Assembly: GCF_003002025.1 (NCBI RefSeq)
Contig: NZ_PVZB01000032.1
Span: 1 to 64,000 of the forward strand
From: Paraburkholderia sp. BL25I1N1
GTDB lineage: Bacteria; Pseudomonadota; Gammaproteobacteria; Burkholderiales; Burkholderiaceae
Direction: 5' to 3'
DNA: 64,000 nt
The position numbers and the translations under genes are program-made. Each line of letters begins with the position of its first letter. The first letter of the stretch is position 1. Of the stretch, positions 26,269 through 34,695 are shown piece by piece. The notes below the pieces were generated by a model. The model was not told where the DNA came from, did not search any database, and worked only from the letters and a program-made list of their open reading frames with translations.

Positions 26269-27424
26269 GCGCTCCAGCCGCGCGCTGCTCGAACGGCTGA
26301 TCGGCTTCGCCACGGTCAGTCGCGACTCCAATCTCGACATGATCGAATTCATCCGAAGTTACCTCGATGAACTCGGTGTGGAGAGCGAACTGTTTTACAA
26401 CGCCGAGCGCACCAAGGCGAATCTGTTTGCGACCATCGGCCCGCGTGAGCGCGGCGGCATCGTGCTGTCCGGCCATACCGACGTGGTGCCCGTCGATGGC
26501 CAGGCATGGACCGTCGATCCATTCCGTCTCACCGAGCGCGACGGACGGTTATATGGCCGCGGCACGGCCGACATGAAGGGATATATCGCTTCGGTGCTGG
26601 CAGCGGTGCCCGGCTTGCTCGAGCGCGAGTTGAAGTTGCCGGTGCACCTCGCTTTTTCGTACGACGAAGAAGTCGGATGCCTCGGCGTGCGGCCGATGCT
26701 GGCGGAATTGGCGCAGCGCGCGCACAAGCCGGCGCTGTGCCTGATCGGCGAACCGACGGAACTCAAACCGGTGCTGGGCCACAAGGGCAAGCTGGCGATG
26801 CGCTGTCAGGTGAAAGGTGCGCCTTGCCATTCGGCTTATGCGCCGTATGGCGTCAACGCCATTCAATACGCGGCGCGCATGATCGGCCGCCTGGAAGAGA
26901 TCGGCGAGCAACTGGCGCGGCCCGAACATCACGACGAGCGCTTCGATCCGCCGTTCTCGACTGTGCAAACCGGGGTGATCAAGGGCGGCCGTGCGCTCAA
27001 CATCGTGCCGGCCGAATGCGAGTTCGACTTCGAAGTGCGCGCGCTGCCTGGCTTCGACGCCAACCGGGTGGCCGACGAGTTGCAGACCTACGCCGAGGCC
27101 GAGTTGCTACCGAAGATGCGCGCGGTGAAAGCGGACACCGAGATCCGCTTTGAACCGCTGTCTGCCTATCCGGGATTGGCCACATCTCCCGACAGCGAAG
27201 CGGCGCGTCTTCTGGCGCTGCTCAGCGGTTCCGTTGAGTTCGGCACCGTCGCATTCGGCACCGAGGGCGGGCTATTCAATCAGGCGGGCATTCCGGCCGT
27301 GGTGTGCGGACCCGGCAGCATGGACCAAGGGCATAAGCCGGACGAATTCGTCACCGTCGAGCAATTGCGTGAATGCGACGCGATGCTGGCTCGCCTGGCG
27401 GAATACGTTTCGGCCGCGTCCTGA
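26261..27424 (+). CDS. M20-family metallohydrolase, acetylornithine deacetylase (ArgE)-like
   Basis: 387 residues. The dinuclear-zinc motifs are in order: SGHTDVVPVDGQAW (His, Asp), YGRGTADMKGYIA (bridging Asp), SYDEEVGCLG (catalytic Glu pair), GEPTELKPVLGHKG and GSMDQGHKPDEF (His). The catalytic part is split by a lid/dimerisation domain about residues 180-290. Sequence is close to ArgE, but the setting in a catabolic operon, not an arginine operon, points to deacylation of a pathway intermediate such as an N-acyl amino acid. It overlaps DUF1028 by 8 bp. Confidence 0.9.
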   Translation: MNERSSRALLERLIGFATVSRDSNLDMIEFIRSYLDELGVESELFYNAERTKANLFATIGPRERGGIVLSGHTDVVPVDGQAWTVDPFRLTERDGRLYGRGTADMKGYIASVLAAVPGLLERELKLPVHLAFSYDEEVGCLGVRPMLAELAQRAHKPALCLIGEPTELKPVLGHKGKLAMRCQVKGAPCHSAYAPYGVNAIQYAARMIGRLEEIGEQLARPEHHDERFDPPFSTVQTGVIKGGRALNIVPAECEFDFEVRALPGFDANRVADELQTYAEAELLPKMRAVKADTEIRFEPLSAYPGLATSPDSEAARLLALLSGSVEFGTVAFGTEGGLFNQAGIPAVVCGPGSMDQGHKPDEFVTVEQLRECDAMLARLAEYVSAAS

Positions 27425-27449
27425 GACGACACAACAGAAGGAGACGAAC

Positions 27450-28877
27450 TTGAATACTTCCGAACACAATGCCCCGGCATTGATCGAAAAACACACCATT
27501 GGCTATGTGCCGCCCGAGGATCGCCATGGCAAGGTGCGCGATCTGTTCACGCTATGGTTCGGCGGCAACATCGCGCCATTGCCCATTGTCACCGGCGCGC
27601 TCGGCGTGCAGATTTTCCACTTGAACTTGCTGTGGGGCATCGTGGCGATCGTCGTCGGTCAGGCGGTCGGCGGCGTGTTGATGGCGCTGCATTCGGCGCA
27701 GGGTCCGCAAATGGGCATCCCGCAGATGATCCAAAGCCGCGCGCAGTTCGGTTCATGGGGCGCGCTGCTGGTCACCGTGATCGCAGGCGTGATGTACGTG
27801 GGTTTCTTCGCGTCCAATATCGTGCTCGCCGGGAAGTCTCTTCACGGCATCGAGAAGGGTATTCCGGTTCCTGTCGGCATTGTGATCGGCGCGCTGGGTT
27901 CCGGGCTGATCGGCATCATCGGTTACCGGATCATCCATATCCTGAACCGCGTCGGAACCTGGGTGCTCGGGATCGGCATCGTGATCGGATTCGGCTATAT
28001 CCTCACGCATATCGCCACGGACGACTTTCTCACGCGCGGCGGATTCAACATCGCCGGCTGGCTCGCGACGGTTTCGCTGTCGGCGCTCTGGCAAATCGCT
28101 TTCGCTCCGTACGTGTCCGACTATTCGCGCTATCTGCCGGCGAATGTGCATGTTGCATCGACGTTCTGGGCGACCTACCTCGGCTGCACGATCGGCTCGA
28201 CGCTCGCGTTCGTCTTCGGCGCGGTAGCCGTGCTCGCGGTGGCGCCCGGCGCCGACGCGATGGATGCCGTCAAGCAGGCCACCGGACCGCTCGGGCTGCC
28301 GATGCTCGTCCTCTTCCTGCTGAGCGTGATCAGCCACAACGCGCTGAACCTGTACGGCGCGGTGCTCGCGGCCATCACGTCGCTGCAGACCTTCGCCTAT
28401 CGCTGGATTCCCACGGCGAAAGCGCGAGCCGTGCTGTCGATTGCGATACTCCTGGCATGCTGCTACGGCGCGATCGGCGCGTCGGCGAATTTCGTCGGCA
28501 ATCTGGTCGATCTCGTGCTCGCGCTGCTGGTCGTGCTGGTGCCGTGGACCGCGATCAATCTGATCGACTTCTATGTGATCCACAAGGGCAAGTACGACAT
28601 CCAGTCGATCTTCCAGGTGGACGGCGGCATCTACGGCCGCTTCAACCCACAGGCGCTGATTGCCTATGGGATCGGCATCGTCGTGCAGATTCCGTTTATG
28701 AACACGCCGATGTATGCAGGTCCGGTGCCGAAGTATCTCGACGGCGCGGATCTCTCCTGGGTTATCGGACTGCTTCTGACGTCGCCGCTGTATTACTGGC
28801 TCGCCTCGCGCGACTCCAGCTATCGGCGCAGACAAACGGCTGCCGGTGTTACAGTTTGCGCGGCGAGACAGTCGTGA
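27450..28877 (+). CDS. NCS1-family permease (cytosine/purine permease-like)
   Basis: 475 residues with about 12 transmembrane segments of the nucleobase:cation symporter-1 family. Typical N-terminal segment: VRDLFTLWFGGNIAPLPIVT, then GPQMGIPQMIQSRAQFGSWG. The start is TTG 27450: AAGGAG lies six bases upstream, and the preceding frame is the end of the M20 gene. As the last gene of the operon it gives the cluster a second importer besides the polyamine-like ABC system. A family match to cytosine does not prove the substrate. Confidence 0.9.
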   Translation: MNTSEHNAPALIEKHTIGYVPPEDRHGKVRDLFTLWFGGNIAPLPIVTGALGVQIFHLNLLWGIVAIVVGQAVGGVLMALHSAQGPQMGIPQMIQSRAQFGSWGALLVTVIAGVMYVGFFASNIVLAGKSLHGIEKGIPVPVGIVIGALGSGLIGIIGYRIIHILNRVGTWVLGIGIVIGFGYILTHIATDDFLTRGGFNIAGWLATVSLSALWQIAFAPYVSDYSRYLPANVHVASTFWATYLGCTIGSTLAFVFGAVAVLAVAPGADAMDAVKQATGPLGLPMLVLFLLSVISHNALNLYGAVLAAITSLQTFAYRWIPTAKARAVLSIAILLACCYGAIGASANFVGNLVDLVLALLVVLVPWTAINLIDFYVIHKGKYDIQSIFQVDGGIYGRFNPQALIAYGIGIVVQIPFMNTPMYAGPVPKYLDGADLSWVIGLLLTSPLYYWLASRDSSYRRRQTAAGVTVCAARQS

Positions 28878-29046
28878 CTGTTGGTGGGCTTCCGTGCGAG
28901 AGTATGGAAATCTTTCGCCAGCTTGACGATCGATCGTCCGGATCGGCTCCGTCGAAGAAGGCGATCCATCATCAGATCGAGCTGGCTGGAACGGTCAGTA
29001 AGATCAGGACGCCCGGATAGATCGGCATCCTGATCGATTCTTATCG

Positions 29047-29208
29047 GCCTTGAATCAGAAACGGGCGCAGTTGCTCCTGCACGGCGGCGGTCTTGGCCTC
29101 GACGCCATCGCGGCCGAGGTTGATTACGTCGCCGGAGCGACGTTTCGAACGCTTTTTCGCCAGCGCCTCGGACGAGGAGTCCGCGGTCTTCGAGCCGACC
29201 TGCGCTGA
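29047..29208 (+). pseudogene. AraC/GlxA-type regulator C-terminal HTH remnant
   Basis: The plus frame from 29047 to TGA 29206-29208 reads QLLLHGGGLGLDAIAAEVDY followed by VAGATFRTLFRQRLGRGVRG and LRADLR. This is the second helix-turn-helix of GlxA-like AraC regulators (L.LD.IA..VG......FR..FRR..G.....YR). No amidotransferase-like N-terminal domain or intact start precedes it. The surrounding 28878-29493 interval contains nothing else recognisable. Confidence 0.55.
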
Positions 29209-29493
29209 CTGCGCTTGCATCGTTAGACGAGGCGGATATGGCCGCGATTTCAGGCAGCCGCGCCTCGTCTCTGGTCAGGGTCCGCTGTCGGCGTGGTATC
29301 GGTGCCCAGGCCGCCGACGTCGCGCGCTCTGGCACTACGCCGACGATGAGGTGAATGACGCCATTTTTCGAGCCTGATATTGCAAGCGGAATTATTCGCA
29401 AATCCTATCGCCGCGTGGTTACAACTGCGATGTACACTTTCCTGCAGGGACATTCCACGGTTCAAGGACCGGGCAGAACATGCAGGATCGGCG

Positions 29494-29766
29494 ATGAAAA
29501 GAATCTACGGGTACAAAGGCTTTGAGGTCACCGTGGAGCTAGAACCCGTTTGGGAGACCGCGGGCAGCGTAACGCTGCTGCCGCCGCGAGGCTTTGTCGC
29601 CGTCGTGCACGTCAGAACGATGGGCGCGGTGGGCGCCACGCGCCCCGTGATTGCGCCGATCCGCCTCGGGGCGGCCATCCAGCAACCGTTCCCGACACAA
29701 GCCGAGGCGCTCATGGCGGGGTATAGCGCAGGGCAGCGGGTAGTGGACGACACGTTCGCGCGTTGA
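29494..29766 (+). CDS. Conserved-looking small protein, unknown function
   Basis: 90 residues from ATG 29494 (AGGA seven bases upstream), starting MKRIYGYKGFEVTVELEPVW. It is a compact alpha/beta protein with strand-rich N-terminal half and a helical PFPTQAEALMAGYSAGQRVV segment. There is no signal peptide or membrane helix. I recognise no named domain. It converges with the next minus-strand small gene, and a terminator lies between them. Confidence 0.6.
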   Translation: MKRIYGYKGFEVTVELEPVWETAGSVTLLPPRGFVAVVHVRTMGAVGATRPVIAPIRLGAAIQQPFPTQAEALMAGYSAGQRVVDDTFAR

Positions 29767-29782
29767 CCCTATTCTCCGGACG

Positions 29783-29808
29783 AAAAAAGCCGCAGCGATC
29801 ACCGCGGC
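29783..29808 (-). terminator. Rho-independent terminator of the 29853-30140 gene
   Basis: On the minus strand GCCGC and GCGGC arms (29804-29808 and 29789-29793) enclose a 10-base loop and are followed by TTTTTT (29788-29783). It is 45 bp past the stop of the minus-strand small gene. Confidence 0.6.
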
Positions 29809-29852
29809 CCGAACACAGCCGCAACGCATGAGACGCTGGCGCCAATATCCGG

Positions 29853-30140
29853 TTATCTGGCCGGGACCTTCGCCGGTCTTTCGTTCTGCCGGGCCAACGA
29901 ACCAGGGTCCGTCATCGTGGAATGATCGTCACGCGCATCGATCCACTCGATTGCCCATTGCCGCGCGAGCTCGATGGCCTCGTCTTCGGTTTCGAACCAG
30001 GCAAGATTGCGCTCGATGTGCATTTCGGTATCCACATCGTCGTCAGGGGAAGTTCGGATGATCCGCGCATGCGCGAAGAACTGACCCAGCGAAAAATCCG
30101 CGGTTGCGTCGATAACCCAGCCGCCGTACTCGTACTTCAT
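29853..30140 (-). CDS. Small acidic protein, unknown function
   Basis: 95 residues from ATG 30140, which follows GGAGG by four bases (MKYEYGGWVIDATADFSLGQ). The open frame runs further upstream but without a ribosome site. Acidic segments (SPDDDVDTEMHIE, FETEDEAIELARQWAIEW) point to a soluble cytoplasmic protein. No known family was recognised. The terminator at 29783-29808 ends its transcript. Confidence 0.6.
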   Translation of the reverse strand: MKYEYGGWVIDATADFSLGQFFAHARIIRTSPDDDVDTEMHIERNLAWFETEDEAIELARQWAIEWIDARDDHSTMTDPGSLARQNERPAKVPAR

Positions 30141-30354
30141 GTTGCCTCCGATACCTGCTAATCGAAATTCGAACAGACAAAGCATGGATCCATCAGGCTG
30201 CCTTCGCTGAGCCTCCACCGTTGAATGGCGGACTTGGGGGCGGCCGGACAGCACGCAGCCCGTCCACTCCGCAGCGCCTTATTGTTATAGATCATTCGTG
30301 GTTGAACGGTTGTGCGGAGCGGGGGCACGCAGTGTCAGCAAACACGCAGGCGGC

Positions 30355-30546
30355 TCAATTGTCGTCCGATCTGCTCGGCAGATGCTCGTGCGGCACCGGT
30401 TCTGCTTCCGCGGCGTCGGGAACATCGGGCTTGGTGCGTGGTGCAGATTTGGCGGTCGCCGACCGGGTGCCCGGCGTAACGCCGCGGACTGGATGGTCCG
30501 GAATTCCTGGCCGGTGAATGCGGCGTGTGGGCGGTGTTGAAGGCAT
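30355..30546 (-). CDS. Small proline-rich protein, unknown function
   Basis: 63 residues, with a near-perfect AGGAGG five bases before ATG 30546, which is the main evidence that it is translated. The sequence is rich in Pro, Arg and Thr (MPSTPPTRRIHRPGIPDHPV) and ends acidic and polar, so it is probably disordered. No family was recognised. Confidence 0.5.
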   Translation of the reverse strand: MPSTPPTRRIHRPGIPDHPVRGVTPGTRSATAKSAPRTKPDVPDAAEAEPVPHEHLPSRSDDN

Positions 30547-31130
30547 GATTTCCTCCTACGCGGACGTGACTTGCAACATCCATCATACCTCTGTCGAAGA
30601 GGCAGAACATACCGGCGGAGGCCAGTATCTGGCGAGCTTTCGCCGAATCAGACATGACCGATATGGTCCGCCGCTTTTTCACCCGGCGCCGCGCGACAAA
30701 TACGACCGCCGTAATAAATATTTCGCAATTTTGCGATAGTCGTAGAGGGCGGGACTTAACGTATAAATATACGATTCAAATATAAACGGCCTATTGGATT
30801 CGCGGCCGATCAGTTGTGGTAAGTAAGTGAGCTATTAAAACGGCAATATGTAATACGGATAGATGAAAGCCACGCTGGTAATGCGTTTCAGAGATTTCTC
30901 AGACGAATGGAAAAACCTTCGAGTTGCGTTCTACATAAAAAGAAAACGCATCGACGCAAAAAAAGCATTTCACATATTGCGTTCAAAAATTGAGCGGTTA
31001 TGATGGCGTCTCCGTGATTCGATTTCTCGCACGATTGCTTCACGGAGGGAGTGGCAGGAAATTTGCCGGCAGTTTTGCAGGAGACGTAATCCATACGCTT
31101 GGCGTAGAGAGACTAAATCGAGGAGACGCT
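30547..31130. other. AT-rich intergenic stretch with inverted repeats and a possible 46-residue ORF
   Basis: The 30710-31000 part is clearly AT-richer than the rest of the window. It contains inverted repeats TCGCAA-TT-TTGCGA (30723-30736) and CGTATA-AA-TATACG (30760-30773). A plus-strand ORF 30863-31003 (46 residues, starting MKATLVMRFRDFSDEWKNLR, lysine-rich end) has only a weak GGAT upstream, so it is not called as a gene. The promoter of the next small gene must lie at the 3' side. Confidence 0.4.
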
Positions 31131-31328
31131 ATGTTGAGTCCCCATGAGTTCGCTACCTTGATGCTCATCAAGAGCGCACCGGACCAGATCGAACTGGGCC
31201 GCGCCGAACTCGACACGCTGCTGGAGCGGCAGCTCATCTCGCTGGAAAATTTTGCGTCAGGAAGCCCGCGTGCTCATCTTACGAGCGACGGCGATTCTAT
31301 TCTCAGGGCGGTCGCCCGGATGCGCTAA
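31131..31328 (+). CDS. Small conserved-looking protein, unknown function
   Basis: 65 residues from ATG 31131, preceded by GAGGAG (MLSPHEFATLMLIKSAPDQI). The frame is open upstream to 30990, but the strong ribosome site fixes this start. The sequence alternates helices with charged turns (ELGRAELDTLLERQLISLE) and could be a small DNA-binding or adaptor protein; I cannot name a family. Confidence 0.6.
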   Translation: MLSPHEFATLMLIKSAPDQIELGRAELDTLLERQLISLENFASGSPRAHLTSDGDSILRAVARMR

Positions 31329-31563
31329 ATATTCGCGGCGCTCGCCTCCCGGCGAGCACGGCGAAGACACAGTCATGAATGCATTGTTCTGGCTGCGGGT
31401 TGGTTTGTAGTGCCTGTTGATGTAACGACCGTCGAAGTTCTGGCGACGCATTCTGCCTGACAGGCGTCCTTGCGCTTCGATTTATCCACCATCACGATCC
31501 GTCGCAACACTCCCGTCCGATCGGGGGTTTCGTGCACCGGATCGAATTTTGAGGAATTCAACC

Positions 31564-32130
31564 ATGGCTCTATCGAGTCCCGACCAGGCCGTTGCCGTGA
31601 AGGCCAGCCTCGACGCATTTTTCGGGTTGACAGGGAAGGTCTTTGAAGGCGCGGAGAAACTGGTTGCGCTGAATCTGCAGGCCGTCAGGTCCACGCTGGC
31701 TGAGGCGCAGGAGAATATAACGAAGTCGCCGGGCACGACGGACCCGCTGCAATGGTTCGCGCTGCAATCAGGCCTCACCGGGCCTTTCGCTGAGAAATCG
31801 CTGTCATACGGCCGGCAAGTGTTCGACATCGCATCGGCCACGCAGGCTGAACTCACGCAGTTGGCACAGGCGCAGTACGAGCGGCACAACGCGCGCGTGC
31901 AGGCGTTCGTCGAGGAAACGGCGAAGAATGCGCCGGCAGGTTCCGAAGCGGCGATCGCCGCGTGGAAGTCCGCGATCAGCGCCACGACCACACTGTACGA
32001 AACCCTGCAGAAAACCGGGCAACAGGCCGTGCAGGCCGCCGGGAGTAATTTCGACGCTGTCACAGCCATAGCCTCGAAGGCCGCTCGACGCGCCGAACAG
32101 GTTCCGGTAGCCGTCGGCGCGAAGGGATAA
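31564..32130 (+). CDS. phaP: Phasin family protein (PHA granule-associated)
   Basis: 188 residues, almost entirely alpha-helical and rich in Ala/Gln/Glu, matching the phasin_2 family that coats polyhydroxyalkanoate granules. Typical segments are VFEGAEKLVALNLQAVRSTL and AQYERHNARVQAFVEETAKN, with a basic Ala-rich tail. ATG 31564 follows GAGGAATTCAACC. A strong hairpin follows the stop, and acetoacetyl-CoA reductase is next on the same strand, consistent with PHB metabolism. Confidence 0.9.
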   Translation: MALSSPDQAVAVKASLDAFFGLTGKVFEGAEKLVALNLQAVRSTLAEAQENITKSPGTTDPLQWFALQSGLTGPFAEKSLSYGRQVFDIASATQAELTQLAQAQYERHNARVQAFVEETAKNAPAGSEAAIAAWKSAISATTTLYETLQKTGQQAVQAAGSNFDAVTAIASKAARRAEQVPVAVGAKG

Positions 32131-32133
32131 GAC

Positions 32134-32159
32134 CAACGCGGGCAGCGATGCCCGCGTTG
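32134..32159 (+). terminator. Hairpin downstream of the phasin gene
   Basis: Perfect 11-bp stem CAACGCGGGCA / TGCCCGCGTTG with GCGA loop, 4 bp after the phasin stop, followed by CCGTTCCTGTTTTAT. The T-run is delayed, so it may attenuate rather than fully stop transcription into phaB. Confidence 0.55.
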
Positions 32160-32287
32160 CCGTTCCTGTTTTATCTGAAGGAATACTGAAGGAGCGACGC
32201 AGGCCGGTTACCAGTACATCAAGTTCTTGACTGAATGCAGCGTGGCTCCAGGTATTTACGAGGCCGATTTTTTGCGAGGACGATTCG

Positions 32288-33031
32288 ATGGCAAAGCAGA
32301 TCGCGGTGGTGACGGGTGGAATGGGCGGACTTGGTGAAGCAATCAGCATCAAGCTGCATGACGCCGGGTATGCGGTCGTGGTTACCTGTTCGCCGGCCAA
32401 TACCGGCGCGAACGAGTGGCTCGCGCGGATGGAAGCGCAGGGACGACAGTTCCGCGCATACGCGGTCGATGTCGCCGACTACGACTCGTGCAGCCGATGC
32501 GCGGCGCAGATCGGAGCTGAAGTCGGCCCGGTCGATATCCTGATCAATAACGCCGGCATCACGCGCGACGCGAGCTTCAAGAAGCTGGACAAGGTCAATT
32601 GGGACGCGGTAATCCGAACCAACCTCGATTCGGTATTCAACATGACGAAGCCGGTGTGCGACAGCATGGTCGAGCGAGGCTGGGGCCGCATCATCAACGT
32701 GTCGTCGATCATCGGCTCGAAGGGCGGCTTCGGTCAGACCAACTATGCGGCGGCCAAGGCGGGCATGCACGGCTTCACGAAATCGCTGGCGCTCGAGGTG
32801 GCGAAGCGAGGCGTGACCGTCAACACGATCTCGCCAGGTTATATCGCAACGAAGATGGTGATGGCGGTGCCCGAGGAAATCCGCGAGACGAAGATCATTC
32901 CGCAGATTCCGGTCGGCCGCCTCGGACAGCCCGACGAAGTCGCCGCACTGGTGCTATACCTGTGCTCGCGCGAAGCCGGTTTCGTGACCGGAGCCAACAT
33001 TGCGATCAATGGCGGGCAGCACCTGCAATGA
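32288..33031 (+). CDS. phaB: Acetoacetyl-CoA reductase
   Basis: 247-residue SDR enzyme reducing acetoacetyl-CoA to (R)-3-hydroxybutyryl-CoA with NADPH, the second step of PHB synthesis. The cofactor loop is VVTGGMGGLGEAI, the NNAGITRD motif is mid-protein, and the catalytic Ser-Tyr-Lys lie in NVSSIIGSKGGFGQTNYAAA followed by KAG. The C-terminus (SREAGFVTGANIAINGGQHL) is typical of PhaB rather than FabG. It lies 157 bp after the phasin gene. Confidence 0.93.
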   Translation: MAKQIAVVTGGMGGLGEAISIKLHDAGYAVVVTCSPANTGANEWLARMEAQGRQFRAYAVDVADYDSCSRCAAQIGAEVGPVDILINNAGITRDASFKKLDKVNWDAVIRTNLDSVFNMTKPVCDSMVERGWGRIINVSSIIGSKGGFGQTNYAAAKAGMHGFTKSLALEVAKRGVTVNTISPGYIATKMVMAVPEEIRETKIIPQIPVGRLGQPDEVAALVLYLCSREAGFVTGANIAINGGQHLQ

Positions 33032-33058
33032 AGCGGATAGTCAGCAGCGGAGGTTCCG

Positions 33059-33217
33059 ATGAATGAAGCAGTGGCAATCGTCGTAGGTTCGTTCGTGATG
33101 GCGACCGCAGCCGTGTTCGTCGCCGCTCACTATCACCAGGAGCAAATGCGTCGAAAGCGGCTTAGGCAGATGGGGCACCATCACTACTGGCCGCATTGGC
33201 GCAGCGCACGGCATTGA
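33059..33217 (+). CDS. Small single-pass membrane protein, unknown
   Basis: 52 residues, ATG 33059 preceded by GGAGG five bases upstream, 27 bp after phaB. The first 25 residues form one transmembrane helix (AVAIVVGSFVMATAAVFVAA) followed by a His/Arg-rich cytoplasmic tail (QMRRKRLRQMGHHHYWPHWR). It is too short for automatic ORF calling. Probably co-transcribed with phaB; function unknown. Confidence 0.55.
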   Translation: MNEAVAIVVGSFVMATAAVFVAAHYHQEQMRRKRLRQMGHHHYWPHWRSARH

Positions 33218-33225
33218 GCCGGGTT

Positions 33226-33245
33226 ACCGCGCTCTAGGGCGCGGT
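33226..33245 (+). terminator. Possible terminator hairpin after the phaB transcript
   Basis: Perfect 7-bp stem ACCGCGC / GCGCGGT with a 6-base loop, 9 bp after the 52-residue gene. The following GAATTATT is only weakly T-rich. Confidence 0.35.
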
Positions 33246-33630
33246 GAATTATTGATGGGAAGAGGACGTGTTGCCGCGCTCGACGTCCCGCCATTCTTCG
33301 TGATCAGCGCGATCACGATTGTCATGACGCTTTAAGCGGGCCACGAATGTTGCGCGGGCGCACGGCGCGTGACATTGCGCCTTTATATCAAGCGTCTTTT
33401 CGCACTCTTCGCCCAATGTCGACGGGCGCTTTCATCGGCGTAGCCGGGCGTGATGAGCCGCCTGCGTACCCGATCCCGAGGCACGTCAGTTGCTGAAAAA
33501 GATAGGCGGCTCCGCGTACATAACGGCCTTCGTTCTCAGGCTATGTCTTCCGGCATTTTTCGCGCTATGGTGAAGTATGTTCAGGCAGCCCCGGGACAGT
33601 GTGCCGCTGCACAATAAGGGGAGAAGCACG
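33246..33630. other. Intergenic stretch before pcm
   Basis: About 385 bp with no convincing gene. A 26-residue frame at 33255-33335 ends in a hydrophobic segment (DVPPFFVISAITIVMTL) but has no ribosome site. The promoter of pcm is expected near 33540-33600; none was assigned. Confidence 0.3.
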
Positions 33631-34296
33631 GTGCATGAAGATCTTGCAACGTCGCGCGAAAGGATGGTCGAGCGGCAACTGATCGCGCGCGGCATCGCGG
33701 ATTCGCGCATTCTGAACGCAATGCGTCGCGTGCCGCGCGAGGTGTTTCTAAGCCCTGATTTGCGCGCGTGGGCTTATGCGGACGCAGCCCTGCCGATCGA
33801 TGCCGGCCAGACCATCACACAACCGTTCATGGTCGCGCGGATGCTCCAGGCGGCGCGCCTCGAGCCGCAAGACCGTGTGCTCGAGATCGGCACGGGTTCC
33901 GGCTACGCGGCGGCCGTGCTTGCGGAAATGGTTGCGCGCGTCGACACGATCGAGCGTCACAGGCAGTTGGCTGAGAGCGCCACGGATCGGCTCCGCGCGC
34001 TAGGCTATCGCAACGTGAATGTCTACACCGCGGACGGCACGCTCGGGTTGCCGGCGCGTGCCCCGTTCGATGCCATCGTCGCCACCGCATCCGGTCCGGG
34101 CGTGCCACCCGCGTGGAGCGCGCAACTCGAGATCGGCGGCCGCATTGTGATGCCTGTGGGCCCGGATCCGGACCATCAGCGGCTGATCCGCCTCACTCGG
34201 GACAGCAGCACAACCTACCACGAAGAAATACTCGAACTCGTGCGTTTTGTGCCGTTGATCGGTGCCCAGGGCTGGGGCGACATGGACGGGTGGTAA
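33631..34296 (+). CDS. pcm: Protein-L-isoaspartate O-methyltransferase
   Basis: 221 residues from GTG 33631, with GGGGAG ahead of it; the frame extends upstream without a better start. The enzyme methylates isoaspartyl residues in aged proteins using S-adenosylmethionine. The SAM motif is RVLEIGTGSGYAAAVLAEMV, motif post-I follows as DTIERHRQLAE, and the family active-site segment is DAGQTITQPFMVARML. It stands alone between small unknown genes. Confidence 0.92.
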   Translation: MHEDLATSRERMVERQLIARGIADSRILNAMRRVPREVFLSPDLRAWAYADAALPIDAGQTITQPFMVARMLQAARLEPQDRVLEIGTGSGYAAAVLAEMVARVDTIERHRQLAESATDRLRALGYRNVNVYTADGTLGLPARAPFDAIVATASGPGVPPAWSAQLEIGGRIVMPVGPDPDHQRLIRLTRDSSTTYHEEILELVRFVPLIGAQGWGDMDGW

Positions 34297-34350
34297 GTCG
34301 ATGCGGGCGCGTGAGGCATTCGTCGGCCAGCGGACGCGGGAAGGAAGCTG

Positions 34351-34695
34351 TTACCCCGACGACAACGCGCAGGGGCAAAAATACGCGTCTAGCGCCCATG
34401 GCAGCGCGACCAGGCGGCCCACCATCGCCGCGAGCGTGTCGGGCGACACCGCCGTGAATGTAACGGTCATTTCTTCGTAGCAGTGACGCCGATCCACGCG
34501 GATGCGCACGTGGTCCGCCTGCGGTGCCTCGCAACCGAGAACCTGCCACGCGGCAACGACTCTCAGATGCCCCGCCTTTGCGCGCACGGTGAGCCGGTAA
34601 CGATCGTGCCGATCCGCTGTGCTGTTTTCAACCGCCATCTCTTTCGCGGCGGGATCATCCGGTGGCACTGCGACTTGCTCGTCAGTCGATTGCAT
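34351..34695 (-). CDS. Small protein, possibly ACT-like, unknown function
   Basis: 114 residues from ATG 34695 (GGAG six bases upstream). The N-terminal 30 residues are polar and look disordered. The rest reads as a beta-alpha-beta unit (RYRLTVRAKAGHLRVVAAWQ ... EEMTVTFTAVSPDTLAAMVG, RLVALPWAL) like small ligand-binding ACT or NIL domains. That resemblance is weak. It converges with pcm. Confidence 0.5.
   Translation of the reverse strand: MQSTDEQVAVPPDDPAAKEMAVENSTADRHDRYRLTVRAKAGHLRVVAAWQVLGCEAPQADHVRIRVDRRHCYEEMTVTFTAVSPDTLAAMVGRLVALPWALDAYFCPCALSSG

Noticed and set aside
27753..28835. 360-residue minus-strand ORF inside the NCS1 gene
   Set aside because: Antisense shadow rich in Arg, Asp and His; the plus frame encodes an obvious permease.
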